Positions 26,736 through 35,269 of a stretch of DNA of 64,000 nt are shown here, one piece after another. Below the pieces are notes generated by a model. The model searched no databases. It saw nothing but the letters and a program-made list of their open reading frames with translations, and had not been told where the DNA came from. Within the stretch, counting starts at the first letter, position 1, and each line of letters opens with the position of its first letter. Both the position numbers and the translations under genes were made by a program. This DNA is from an uncultured Muribaculaceae bacterium (GTDB lineage: Bacteria; Bacteroidota; Bacteroidia; Bacteroidales; Muribaculaceae): NCBI GenBank assembly GCA_934636465.1, contig CAKUAR010000002.1, positions 62,001-126,000 of the forward strand. The letters run 5' to 3'.

Positions 26736-26868
26736 TTTATACTTCAAGTGGGATGAATTTGTGCATTCATTGAGTTGACAGACTATCTGTCATCCTGAGC
26801 GCAGTCGAAGGATCTTCTCCATTGCTCTTGCGTCGAGATGCACAAACAGATACCGAGAAAAGTATAAA
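26736..26868. repeat. 133-bp palindromic intergenic unit with TGTCATCCTGAGCG-type core
   Basis: The ends are 31-nt imperfect inverted arms: TTTATACTT...TTTGTGCAT (26736-26744, 26758-26766) and ATGCACAAA...AAGTATAAA (26838-26846, 26860-26868), each with a 13-nt middle. Inside lies a hairpin TGACAGA-CTA-TCTGTCA (26776-26792) running into TGTCATCCTGAGCGCAGTCG and AAGGATCT (to 26815), a motif dispersed in many bacterial genomes. It could be a small non-autonomous mobile repeat, or a structured RNA upstream of the RT operon. Apart from it, 26573-26925 holds only a short GGTGTA/TACACC hairpin (26685-26705) and no gene. Confidence 0.7.
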
Positions 26869-26925
26869 TATTGGTTAGCTCATCTATTCCCGAATAGGTG
26901 TCTAAAAATTTAAATAAATATCAAA

Positions 26926-27966
26926 ATGAGAATACCGGATGAAATAATTAGACAACTTCACGAAATTAACTGTGAAGATGCTGCCAAACGCTTTGGACTT
27001 GATGTCAAAAAACATATGGCTCATTGTTTTAAGCATAATGACCGTATTGCAAGTCTTGGCTTTAGAAATAATCATTGGAAATGTTTTTCATGCGATATAG
27101 GTGGAGACGCAATAACTTTTATTCAAGAAAAATTTTCAGTATCTTTCGTTGAGGCTTGTATAATTCTGGCTAATGAATATGGTGTTCACATCCCTTCTGT
27201 TGAAAGACGGTCTGCAAAATGGAAAGATTCTGTTATAAATCTACCACAAAGGGAATCAACTAATGACGTTTCACCTCTTTTCGATCGAGAGGTTGCTGAA
27301 TTTATAATGGAACACACAACCCTGACAAAGGCCGGAATTAATTTTTTACGAAGTCAGAGAAACATTAAAAGTGATGTAATTGAGTTCTCCAAGATTCATT
27401 CTATTGATGGCGTGAATAGTTTAAAAGATATAATACAAGTTCGATTCGGAATAGATCGATTAAAAACAGCGAAGATTTTAACATCAAATGGAAAATATCT
27501 AACTATTGATGCACCCTCATTAATCATTCCTTACTATGATGAGAGTAATAATCTAATAGGTTTGCAGACTCGATATTTGGGAAAAGATAATCCAGATTTT
27601 CACATACCAAGATTTAAAAGAATATGTGGCTCATCAATTAGATTATATAACCTCCCTATTTTGAAATCAATGCAACATGGTGCAAGACTTTTTATTACTG
27701 AGGGCATAACTGACTGTTTAGCCATGTTATCAGTAGGTTATAATAGTGTAGCACTTCCTAGTGCGACTTCGTTACCAACTGAAGACCTTACCCAAATAAA
27801 AAGCTATAATCTTTATATGATAGCTGACCAAGATAAGGCAGGAAATGATGCTTTCATAAAGTTATATCGACTTATGCTCAGATTTGGGTGCGAAGTAAAA
27901 AGAATTAAACTTCCAAGCGGTGTTAAAGATTTTTGCGATTATTATCTAAAGACTACAAAGGATTAA
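26926..27966 (+). CDS. DnaG-like primase: CHC2 zinc finger plus TOPRIM domain
   Basis: A 346-residue protein. A CHC2 zinc finger near the N-terminus uses Cys34, His37, Cys53 and Cys56 (CFKH...CFSC followed by GGDAITFIQ, as in DnaG). The middle (LIIPYYDESNNLIGLQTRYLG, then SSIRLYNLPIL) resembles the primase RNA-polymerase basic domain, and the TOPRIM domain has Glu259 in ITEGITD and Asp301/Asp303 in IADQDKAG, all needed for metal-dependent catalysis. The C-terminal helicase-binding domain of housekeeping DnaG is absent. It is the first gene of a three-gene operon with the RT, 6 nt before the next start. It could make RNA primers for the RT or sense phage replication; both are inference. Confidence 0.88.
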   Translation: MRIPDEIIRQLHEINCEDAAKRFGLDVKKHMAHCFKHNDRIASLGFRNNHWKCFSCDIGGDAITFIQEKFSVSFVEACIILANEYGVHIPSVERRSAKWKDSVINLPQRESTNDVSPLFDREVAEFIMEHTTLTKAGINFLRSQRNIKSDVIEFSKIHSIDGVNSLKDIIQVRFGIDRLKTAKILTSNGKYLTIDAPSLIIPYYDESNNLIGLQTRYLGKDNPDFHIPRFKRICGSSIRLYNLPILKSMQHGARLFITEGITDCLAMLSVGYNSVALPSATSLPTEDLTQIKSYNLYMIADQDKAGNDAFIKLYRLMLRFGCEVKRIKLPSGVKDFCDYYLKTTKD

Positions 27967-27971
27967 ACAAT

Positions 27972-28649
27972 ATGGAAAACATATACCCCAGCAATCTCGA
28001 ACAAGTTTTATTTAAGGACTTGAATAGAGAGGTGTTATACAAATTGTTCATCAATAGTAATGCCCAATCAATGGATGTAGATGAGATAGGTATGATTGAT
28101 GAAGGAGTACAGTCATCGCCTAAAGAGAGAGAGGTAAGACATAGAGTAGAGAAGCTATTATTCTTGAATTTATTGATGGATTATGATTTGGAAAATCAGA
28201 TAGAGCGAAGGAAAAACGCCAAGTATGATTATATGAACGGCCTTCTTCTATACATTGCTTCGAATCATCATTTCAAATATGGGTTTGGATATTTTAAAGA
28301 CAACATACAATCATTTGATAATATGCTTGGGCAATGGTGTAAATTCCTGAACGCAGTTATATCAGACATCAAGGTTCTTCCTATTATCAAACTGGACCAG
28401 CAGATCGCTGTTGAATTTGGAGAAATTCTTAATATTACGTTATCAAAGGATGTTATTTACAATGTGAATATTAACATGGATAACTTTGATAGGTTATTTA
28501 GAGAAATGCCCCCAAAATACGACTTTTGTATAAGAGTTGATAAGGGTACATTTGAGTGTGGCAAAAGCGATGGGAGCGGACTACAGAGCGACTTATATAA
28601 GGCATTCTCAGAGCTTAATCGATTAATACAGACATTATCGTCAAAATAA
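27972..28649 (+). CDS. Unrecognised protein between primase and RT
   Basis: A 225-residue protein starting at the ATG at 27972 (MENIYPSNLEQVLFKDLNRE), 6 nt after the primase stop and 20 nt before the RT start, so clearly in the operon. No signal peptide or membrane segment. It has a helical first half (RVEKLLFLNLLMDYDLENQ) and a C-terminal part with IKLDQQIAVEFGEILNITLS and MPPKYDFCIRV. I recognise no family; it may be a small subunit of the RT or primase complex. Confidence 0.75.
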   Translation: MENIYPSNLEQVLFKDLNREVLYKLFINSNAQSMDVDEIGMIDEGVQSSPKEREVRHRVEKLLFLNLLMDYDLENQIERRKNAKYDYMNGLLLYIASNHHFKYGFGYFKDNIQSFDNMLGQWCKFLNAVISDIKVLPIIKLDQQIAVEFGEILNITLSKDVIYNVNINMDNFDRLFREMPPKYDFCIRVDKGTFECGKSDGSGLQSDLYKAFSELNRLIQTLSSK

Positions 28650-28668
28650 AATTAGTACACATAGAATT

Positions 28669-31600
28669 ATGAGCACCAAATTAAGAGAACAAATACTATC
28701 AGAGGAGAATATCTATAAGGCAATTTTTGCTATGGAGTCATATATATCAGAGCGTGATTTGCTTAGCCCCGAAGATCTGGATACATTTCTTCGGCTAAGG
28801 GATAAATATGACTTTAATGGCATTGTTTCTGATACTATTGAAAAATGTAAGAAAACTCTAACCCAATTACTTGACGATGAAAATGAATTGCTAGAAGTCA
28901 ATGTTTTCTTTAAAATCAAGAAACTGAGTTCCGAAGGAAATACAGTTGTAGAGTATCGCCCATTGCACACGGCTAGTCTCGTCAATCAGATTTGTATGGC
29001 ATCAATGCTTATGCCTTTAATGTTTGACGATTCTAATGGGAAACGGAATCTATCGGAATTATCACGTATGCTACCTCATAATTTCTATGGTAATATTCCA
29101 AGTTGTAATATAGGTAGTATCTTTATGAATTGGACAGAGAAATACCGCCAATATTCTCAAATAGTAACGACTCGCTGTCGGGAATATTCCAAGACACGCG
29201 AATATGATAAAGAAATAAGTTTTGACCTTAAAGACTTTTTCCCATCTATCAATCCTTTGAAGATTCTGAATTTTATTTGGAATGCTGTTTCGAGTAAATA
29301 TAAAAACGATACTGATAAAAAGTGTCTGAAGACCATTATATCTAAACTTCTATATTTTAAAATTTCCGAGGAGAACCTCCGGGAATGGAAAGATGTATAT
29401 TATAAGGAACAACATAATAATGTAAAATCGGTTAACGGTTTCTATCCTGTCCGGGGAATAGCGCAAGGACTACCACAATCATACTTTTTTGGTAATTTAT
29501 GCATGATAGAAGTCGCTGATTGTATGAGTCATGTCGATAAATTAATGGATTCAGACTCGTATTTCTATGTGGATGATTCAGTCGTATTTGCTAAAAACAT
29601 TAATTCGGATTTATTTGGAGAATTAATCCAAAGACTCAATAATTCGGTTACTGAAGCCAAAAAAGATTGGGAGGAATATCCAGTTATAGGTCAGGATTTA
29701 CTGTCACAAGCAATGGATATAAATTATAACATACAGTTTCATCCTAATGGAAAGAGTACAATTTGTGATATAAATGACTCTTTTAAAGGTATGGATGGTC
29801 TGTTTCTAGTTCAACGACCTGTGTCAATGGGCGGATGGATAAAGGGAAATATTGATGAAGTTGACGATAACGTTGCCTTGAAAAAGCTAACGGCTTTACA
29901 GGATGTCGTTAATCTTGAGATAAATAAACTCCGTTCGAAAAGAACTAAACTTGGAGATAATTCTTATGGTGAAGAACGACTTAAGTGGCTCAGACGATAC
30001 AAACGATATTTTCTATTTAGACAAAGAAAACTGCAAATTCTTTTGAATGGGAAATATGATAAGGAGCTAAAAGCGAAGTTCTACGAAACATTCAAAATTG
30101 ACGATGTTACATCTCAGGACAATACTTCAAAAGAACTAATTAATGCTTTATTTGAGGTCTTTGAGGAAGAAATATTCAAATCTGAATTTGAGTTGATTCT
30201 AAGAGATATGCCTTTCAGTGAAAAAAAAGGTTTCTGCGCCAAAATTCAACAATATGATATCGCTCTGTCAAAATATAATTGCAGCACTCATAGGTCTGAT
30301 AAATACTTGTATTACCATAGAATCAGTTCGATGTTATGCAGTGCAGATGTTGCCACTGTGGACGAATATGAATCCCTTTCGCGTGTTGTGCGAAGTGTAC
30401 GTCCTTTCCGTAACTCTGAAAGATTTGTTGAGGCTATAAAGAATACATCTTATAATGCCAATGATGTGTGGGAATTGTTCCCATTCCTAAATTCAATCAC
30501 AGGAGTGTCTGATTCCGGAAATCCATGTCTTAATTCAAAAACAGGATTTCCTTCTTGGTGCGAGTTTGTTTTCAGAAATTCAGAGAACTTCAGACGTAAA
30601 ATTTTGAATTGCTGTTTCTCATTCGCTTGCAACATTCAATCTGGAGATAATCTATCAATTTTGAGGTCTGACATTAAGCCAATAAAATACTATGAGTTAA
30701 GAATTATTTCAATGCTCAGGAATTATCGTTTGAAAATTTGCGATTTCTTTGAGTTTGTGAGATCTCTTGATCCAAAAGATTTGAACGAGAGGATGGATAT
30801 AGATCTCGGAATTCTTGAAGGGCTCGGTATATACCGGCAAAAGATTCAAGATCCTGAAAAGATTGACCGATTAATCCAAACACATAGACTTGTTAAAAGC
30901 CTTTGGCATAATGGTTCCAAATTCTTGAATGCTTATACATTACACAATCACGAACACGCTATCAATCTAATAAAGAATGTAGTTAGGCTCGTGAATAATG
31001 TGGATTTTTTGAATTTGAAGGCTAATGATTTCTTCTTGCTATTTAATGCGTGTTATCTACATGATATAAGCATGGTTATACATCCGAGTGTATCCTTGTT
31101 TAACGATTCTAATGTCAAGTCTGAACAATTAATCAGTAAGTGGCTTAATCGTATGTTGACACTTAACAAAAAAGTTGACAATGCCTATAAATCAAACAAA
31201 TTCGCAATGGACGAGATTCATCGGATTAGGAAAGAGATGGGATTGTCTTTGATTGAGGTATTTCAAGATATTTTTGACTTCTTTGAGAACCGTGTGCGTG
31301 CACCTCACGCATATGAAAGTGCTATGTTTATCCGTCATTGGCAAGAAGATATGTTGTCTTTCCTATCAGAGCTTGAAGCTGAAACAATAGCTACAATATC
31401 CGATAGTCATGGATGGAATACAACAGATGTATATGAAATGAAATCTTCAGCGAAGGAAGAGTTAATCAGCTTGAAGTACATGATGATTCTCATACGTTTG
31501 GCAGACTTGCTCGACTTGGCAAATGATAGAATAGATTATTTCTTACTGAAGCAAAATCGTTCGCAGATGAGTCCGGTTTCACTATACCATTGGATTTCCC

Positions 31601-32094
31601 ATCTGATAACTGAGCGATATGAATTGGATGTTGATTACGAAATCATTAATGAAAAGGAACTAACAGATCAACCTATCCAAGAACTGATACATCTTGATAT
31701 TTTCTTAAATGCAGAGATTCTTGCAAATATAGAAGTGCATAAAGAGTGTTGCAGAGGATTTCAAGCAGAACTTACCAAATGTAGAAAAAATAAGATTCCA
31801 AAGAACGATACAGAATATAAATGCCTAGAATTTAAGGTAGGGAAAGATGATGAACCCTGCTGTTCAAATATGTGCAAACGAAATGGAGATTCTCATAGTT
31901 GCCCATTCATTTGTCTATGGATGAGCGACAAGCATTGGTGGTTATTCTCTGAGCTTGGCAAACTCAAACATTATCTGAATTCCGTCAATTCAAAACTGAT
32001 AAAATCAGATATTTCAGTTAGATTTTTCTATAATAATACCAACAAACTTGACTCTGAGTTTTTTGACGATGTTAAGAATTATCTGAGTAGATAA
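28669..32094 (+). CDS. Reverse transcriptase fused to HD phosphohydrolase-like domain and Cys-rich tail
   Basis: A 1141-residue protein. The RT palm has motif A FDLKDFFPSI (Asp186), motif B GIAQGLPQS (263-271) and motif C YVDD (300-303), so it looks catalytically intact; the thumb and an unassigned region follow to about 740. The next domain is HD-like: HNHEH (759-763), LHD (798-799), His880 in APHAYES, His914 in DSHGW, and ADLLDLANDR (945-954), resembling HD-CE-type domains. The C-terminus has a Cys cluster (1064, 1065, 1069, 1078, 1082). No maturase/endonuclease domain, integron or retron hallmark is seen, so it falls with the defence-associated unknown-group/Abi RTs; I cannot assign a subgroup. 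The HD part may degrade nucleotides or nucleic acid once activated (inference). Confidence 0.9.
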   Translation: MSTKLREQILSEENIYKAIFAMESYISERDLLSPEDLDTFLRLRDKYDFNGIVSDTIEKCKKTLTQLLDDENELLEVNVFFKIKKLSSEGNTVVEYRPLHTASLVNQICMASMLMPLMFDDSNGKRNLSELSRMLPHNFYGNIPSCNIGSIFMNWTEKYRQYSQIVTTRCREYSKTREYDKEISFDLKDFFPSINPLKILNFIWNAVSSKYKNDTDKKCLKTIISKLLYFKISEENLREWKDVYYKEQHNNVKSVNGFYPVRGIAQGLPQSYFFGNLCMIEVADCMSHVDKLMDSDSYFYVDDSVVFAKNINSDLFGELIQRLNNSVTEAKKDWEEYPVIGQDLLSQAMDINYNIQFHPNGKSTICDINDSFKGMDGLFLVQRPVSMGGWIKGNIDEVDDNVALKKLTALQDVVNLEINKLRSKRTKLGDNSYGEERLKWLRRYKRYFLFRQRKLQILLNGKYDKELKAKFYETFKIDDVTSQDNTSKELINALFEVFEEEIFKSEFELILRDMPFSEKKGFCAKIQQYDIALSKYNCSTHRSDKYLYYHRISSMLCSADVATVDEYESLSRVVRSVRPFRNSERFVEAIKNTSYNANDVWELFPFLNSITGVSDSGNPCLNSKTGFPSWCEFVFRNSENFRRKILNCCFSFACNIQSGDNLSILRSDIKPIKYYELRIISMLRNYRLKICDFFEFVRSLDPKDLNERMDIDLGILEGLGIYRQKIQDPEKIDRLIQTHRLVKSLWHNGSKFLNAYTLHNHEHAINLIKNVVRLVNNVDFLNLKANDFFLLFNACYLHDISMVIHPSVSLFNDSNVKSEQLISKWLNRMLTLNKKVDNAYKSNKFAMDEIHRIRKEMGLSLIEVFQDIFDFFENRVRAPHAYESAMFIRHWQEDMLSFLSELEAETIATISDSHGWNTTDVYEMKSSAKEELISLKYMMILIRLADLLDLANDRIDYFLLKQNRSQMSPVSLYHWISHLITERYELDVDYEIINEKELTDQPIQELIHLDIFLNAEILANIEVHKECCRGFQAELTKCRKNKIPKNDTEYKCLEFKVGKDDEPCCSNMCKRNGDSHSCPFICLWMSDKHWWLFSELGKLKHYLNSVNSKLIKSDISVRFFYNNTNKLDSEFFDDVKNYLSR

Positions 32095-32181
32095 GGTTAT
32101 CGAAGTTTATTGCAAATCTTCGTGTTTGAAGCAGAAGCTGTTTCGTAATCAAGGAGCTTAGTCAATAAGTTATGAAATCAG

Positions 32182-32218
32182 GGACTGAACCTATATCATT
32201 CATGTATAGATTCAGTCC
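32182..32218. terminator. Bidirectional terminator-like hairpin behind the RT operon
   Basis: GGACTGAA (32182-32189) pairs with TTCAGTCC (32211-32218), with an inner CTATA/TATAG pair after single unpaired bases. It lies between the RT gene and the convergent small gene, and marks the end of the three-gene operon. Confidence 0.7.
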
Positions 32219-32226
32219 TCATTAAA

Positions 32227-32505
32227 CTACTCCATTGATTCCCGAATAATCCGCAAAGTTTCTTTCTTATACTCCTTGCGATCATATTCAAATCCTCTAC
32301 ACATCCAACAGCTACATGGAGTACCTGTCGTTTTGTATACTTGTGCCCATTTGTCTTTTGCCAACTCAAACCAATGAGGGTGTTCATAATAGCTTCCATC
32401 CTCACGAATAATACAATGCCCATAAGCGGCATAAAGAACCATGCGAGCCTTAAACACACGAGCCATTTGTTGGCGTCTCCAAAATTTGTTTCTTTTGTCC
32501 ATCAT
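32227..32505 (-). CDS. Small Cys-motif protein of mobile elements
   Basis: A 92-residue basic protein ending with PCSCWMCRGFEYDRKEYKKE. A short family of proteins with CSCxMCGNPR-like ends is common in bacterial genomes and mobile regions; this one looks like a member, with the C-x-C-x2-C cluster probably binding metal. No function is known to me. It is the last of three minus-strand genes. Confidence 0.6.
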   Translation of the reverse strand: MMDKRNKFWRRQQMARVFKARMVLYAAYGHCIIREDGSYYEHPHWFELAKDKWAQVYKTTGTPCSCWMCRGFEYDRKEYKKETLRIIRESME

Positions 32506-32599
32506 CTCTTTCTATTAAAGTTAGGATGAACAATGATGCTATTTTGGTTAGATTTAATGTATCCATAATAATTGTCTTATAAAATATGTTCAGTCAATA

Positions 32600-33217
32600 C
32601 TATTCTTCTTCCTCCTCAAACCCTTCTGACGCATTAGCAATCAGTGCTTTTCCTATCTCCATCTGTAAATATTTAGGAAGACGAAGTAACTTTGTAATCA
32701 GCTGGCTATAAGTAAACTCAACTTTGGTATCAAATATAGGTTCTTCTTCAATGCTCGTATCAATTTTCTCAACGATTCCAGCCCTCTCTATAAAATCGGA
32801 AAAGTCTGGCTCGTCAGGCCAATTTTCTATCGTGCCGTCATAGTTGATTCTTAAGCGGATATAATCTCCACAATCATCCACCTCTGGTATTAAGCCATTG
32901 GGAACATAATCGGCAATTCTGCATATCACCTTTTTGTCTTTATCAAGTAAGAAATAGGTTCCGCTATCACATACCTTGGCTTGAAAATACAAACTTCCAT
33001 ACTCTTGTTTCCAATTCAGGAGCTTATGAGTTTTCAAGTTAATCATAGCTGACCACATCCCCTTAGAGACCAAAGGATACTTGTTTTCATAAAGTTCACC
33101 CAACCAATTATCGGTATAACTACACAGTTCCTCATTGAATGGGAGGTATATCATAAGGTAATGAGCAACCTCATTCAAATCTTGCTCTCTGATTCCAACT
33201 AATATCTGCTTTGCCAT
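32600..33217 (-). CDS. Hypothetical protein paired with the ATPase
   Basis: A 205-residue protein, start 17 nt after the ATPase stop on the same strand, so probably co-transcribed. No signal peptide or membrane segment. It has a VEVD-type acidic middle and ends in a run of glutamates (EGFEEEEE). No family recognised. Confidence 0.6.
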   Translation of the reverse strand: MAKQILVGIREQDLNEVAHYLMIYLPFNEELCSYTDNWLGELYENKYPLVSKGMWSAMINLKTHKLLNWKQEYGSLYFQAKVCDSGTYFLLDKDKKVICRIADYVPNGLIPEVDDCGDYIRLRINYDGTIENWPDEPDFSDFIERAGIVEKIDTSIEEEPIFDTKVEFTYSQLITKLLRLPKYLQMEIGKALIANASEGFEEEEE

Positions 33218-33234
33218 AATGTCTTTATTTATAA

Positions 33235-34626
33235 TTAAATGGTAGTCAATAAACTCAAATCAACATCAGGAATGATAACATCCGCAAGCTTATCTTCAAC
33301 AAGGAATCCCATATAAAGCGGAATGGTGAGTATATCTCCCTCACGTCCTACATTATATTGACCCAACTTGATTGCATTTTTGACATGATACACATCCTTG
33401 TTCTTCAGAACCGTAGTCATGCTTTTTGCCTTTCCTGACTTTGCCTTGACTTCAAGGATAATGCATTCCCCTTTGAATCTTACCAAAAAGTCCAATTCAA
33501 GACCGCTATCCTTATGAAAGTAGTATAGCTTTTGCCCAGACTTGCATAAGAAATCAGCCATCAGATTCTCAAAGATAGCTCCCTTATATCCAAGAAGATT
33601 ACCCTTCAAAATATCCGCCTGCGTGCCATAGTCGAGCATAGCCATAAGAATACCTATATCGGTAGTATATACCTTGAAACACTCTTTGATGGAATTACCC
33701 TCTAACGGCAGTTCCGTAATCTGCGTGTTATAGCATCTACGAACTATCCCGGCATCCTCCAACCATTGGATACTACCGATATATTGCGAAGAGCGTCCGC
33801 CCTTCTTGACGATGGAATACTGAAATTTCTTGTTCTCTTTGGCTAATTGTTTCGGAATAGATTCAAAACATTCACGGATGTTAGGTTTGTCTGCATCATC
33901 CGCATATTTAACCATATCCTCTTCGTATTCAGCAATAAGATTGCGCTGCGCCTTATATATAAGTTCGATATTCTTGGTTTCAAGGAAACAGTTCACCACT
34001 TCCGGCAGACCTCCAACAATGACATACCTGTACAACAGCTCCATCATTGCCTTGTGAATTCCATCTGGAACAGGCTGTTCATTTTCAAAGCATGATTTAA
34101 CCGCATCAATAACCGCCTCGCCGATTCCATTTGCCCATAAGAACTCTTCAAAATCTAACGGATACATATCTATCACGGTTTCATATCCGACAGGAACAGA
34201 ATCTTGTCCCTCTTCTTCGTTTTTCTTCCTGCTTTTGCCGTAGCCTTTCACACCTAAAAGAGAACCTGTAGCAATAATATCGAAACGCCCGTCTATATGG
34301 AATGACTTCAAGGCTGTCCTTGCCTCCTTGCATTCCTGAATCTCATCAAGAATAATACAGGTTTTCCCCTCAATGAAACGACTACCTTGAATCAAAGCAG
34401 AGAGGTTGAGAATAATGGTATCGACATCTATATTACCCGTAAAGGCAGACTTCTTATCCGGCTCAAGTATGAAGTTCATATAGACCACATTTTCATAATT
34501 TTCTCTTGCAAACTTCTGGACAATGTATGTCTTTCCGCATTGGCGGATACCTTTTATCACAAGAGGCTTTTTGTCCTCAGACTCTTTCCACTTAGCTAAA
34601 TATGTTTCTATTTTCCTTTTAAGCAT
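33235..34626 (-). CDS. AAA ATPase with DUF4143-like C-terminal domain
   Basis: A 463-residue protein from the ATG at 34624-34626 (MLKRKIETYLAKWKESEDKK). The N-terminal AAA_14 domain has Walker A KGIRQCGKTYIVQKF and Walker B CIILDEIQE with sensor TGSLLG; the C-terminal DUF4143 part has LLGYKGAIFENLMADFL and a PD-(D/E)xK-like GLELDFLVRFKGECIILEVKAK (Asp, Glu, Lys). Members of this family are widespread in Bacteroidales and archaea; the usual role is unknown, with a nuclease-like fold at the end. Close to the right end of the island. Confidence 0.88.
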   Translation of the reverse strand: MLKRKIETYLAKWKESEDKKPLVIKGIRQCGKTYIVQKFARENYENVVYMNFILEPDKKSAFTGNIDVDTIILNLSALIQGSRFIEGKTCIILDEIQECKEARTALKSFHIDGRFDIIATGSLLGVKGYGKSRKKNEEEGQDSVPVGYETVIDMYPLDFEEFLWANGIGEAVIDAVKSCFENEQPVPDGIHKAMMELLYRYVIVGGLPEVVNCFLETKNIELIYKAQRNLIAEYEEDMVKYADDADKPNIRECFESIPKQLAKENKKFQYSIVKKGGRSSQYIGSIQWLEDAGIVRRCYNTQITELPLEGNSIKECFKVYTTDIGILMAMLDYGTQADILKGNLLGYKGAIFENLMADFLCKSGQKLYYFHKDSGLELDFLVRFKGECIILEVKAKSGKAKSMTTVLKNKDVYHVKNAIKLGQYNVGREGDILTIPLYMGFLVEDKLADVIIPDVDLSLLTTI

Positions 34627-35269
34627 AGCGCAATCATATTCTTCCAATGGCAAAGTTACACTTTTTCCAGCGAACAACCATCAAGCTCATACATTTTTTC
34701 AAGCGAATAAATCACATATATCCACATTTATTCAAGCCAATCACATATTTTCACACAAAAAACTATCGCAACCCACAGAAATCCCAAGAAAACCACTACC
34801 TTTGTATTCAACAAGCGTTCTGTAACATACCAGCGGAAATGCCCTATCATTAAGTACCTTGTATCTGATATAGGACATTCCACAAAAGGGCTGAAAAGAG
34901 GCGGTACAACACGTATATGCAAAGCGATGAAACACAACGGTTTGCATTTGTCCCTACATTCTGTGTATTTGTCAAAATAGAGGTTGTACCGATTAAAATG
35001 AATAGTCACAGATAATCAGTAATATAAATATGCTGCGTGGGAAAGTGATCTTTCTGAATTATAATATATTGCTGTTCTTTTCTGCATACGTTGCTCGTCT
35101 TTAATTACTCAATGGCAAAGGAAATATTGGCTTCAATAGTGGAATCTTTCACCAAAATAGAACTGATTGAATAACGACGAATTACGTTTGAGTTTTTTTT
35201 TGGAGTGGGCGGAATGTTGTACTTTTACGAAACTAAACGATTGACAGAAAACGTAATTTGACTAAACAA
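34627..35269. other. Intergenic stretch containing the probable right end of the island
   Basis: About 640 nt without a supported gene. It holds a 9-bp inverted repeat CGGTACAAC (34911-34919)/GTTGTACCG (34983-34991), whose TTGTACCG also occurs in direct orientation at 8813-8820, and CTGCGTGGGAAAGT at 35033-35046, partly matching the mnmE 3' end. Base composition shifts from island-like to host-like across this stretch. Confidence 0.45.

Larger units (their letters stand above)
8693..34991. mobile_element. Integrative mobilizable island, about 26 kb (ends approximate)
   Basis: Between mnmE and the secreted-protein gene at 35270 the base and codon use become AT-richer. The block holds a tyrosine integrase, excision/replication-module remnants, mobC and relaxase, plus cargo: type I restriction-modification, an RT operon and an ATPase trio. 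No conjugation (tra) genes are seen, so it would be mobilizable rather than self-transmissible. Ends are not proven: an 8-bp direct repeat TTGTACCG occurs at 8813-8820 and 34984-34991, and the mnmE 3' end (CTGTATCGGAAAGT) has an 11/14 match at 35033-35046. It could also be a composite of several insertions. Confidence 0.7.

Noticed and set aside
26736..26868. The inverted arms as ends of a full insertion sequence
   Set aside because: The interior is only about 70 nt and holds no transposase frame.
28669..32094. Group II intron or retron as identity of the RT
   Set aside because: No maturase or HNH domain, no intron ends or domain V-like structure next to it, and no short retron RT layout; the protein is three times retron RT size.
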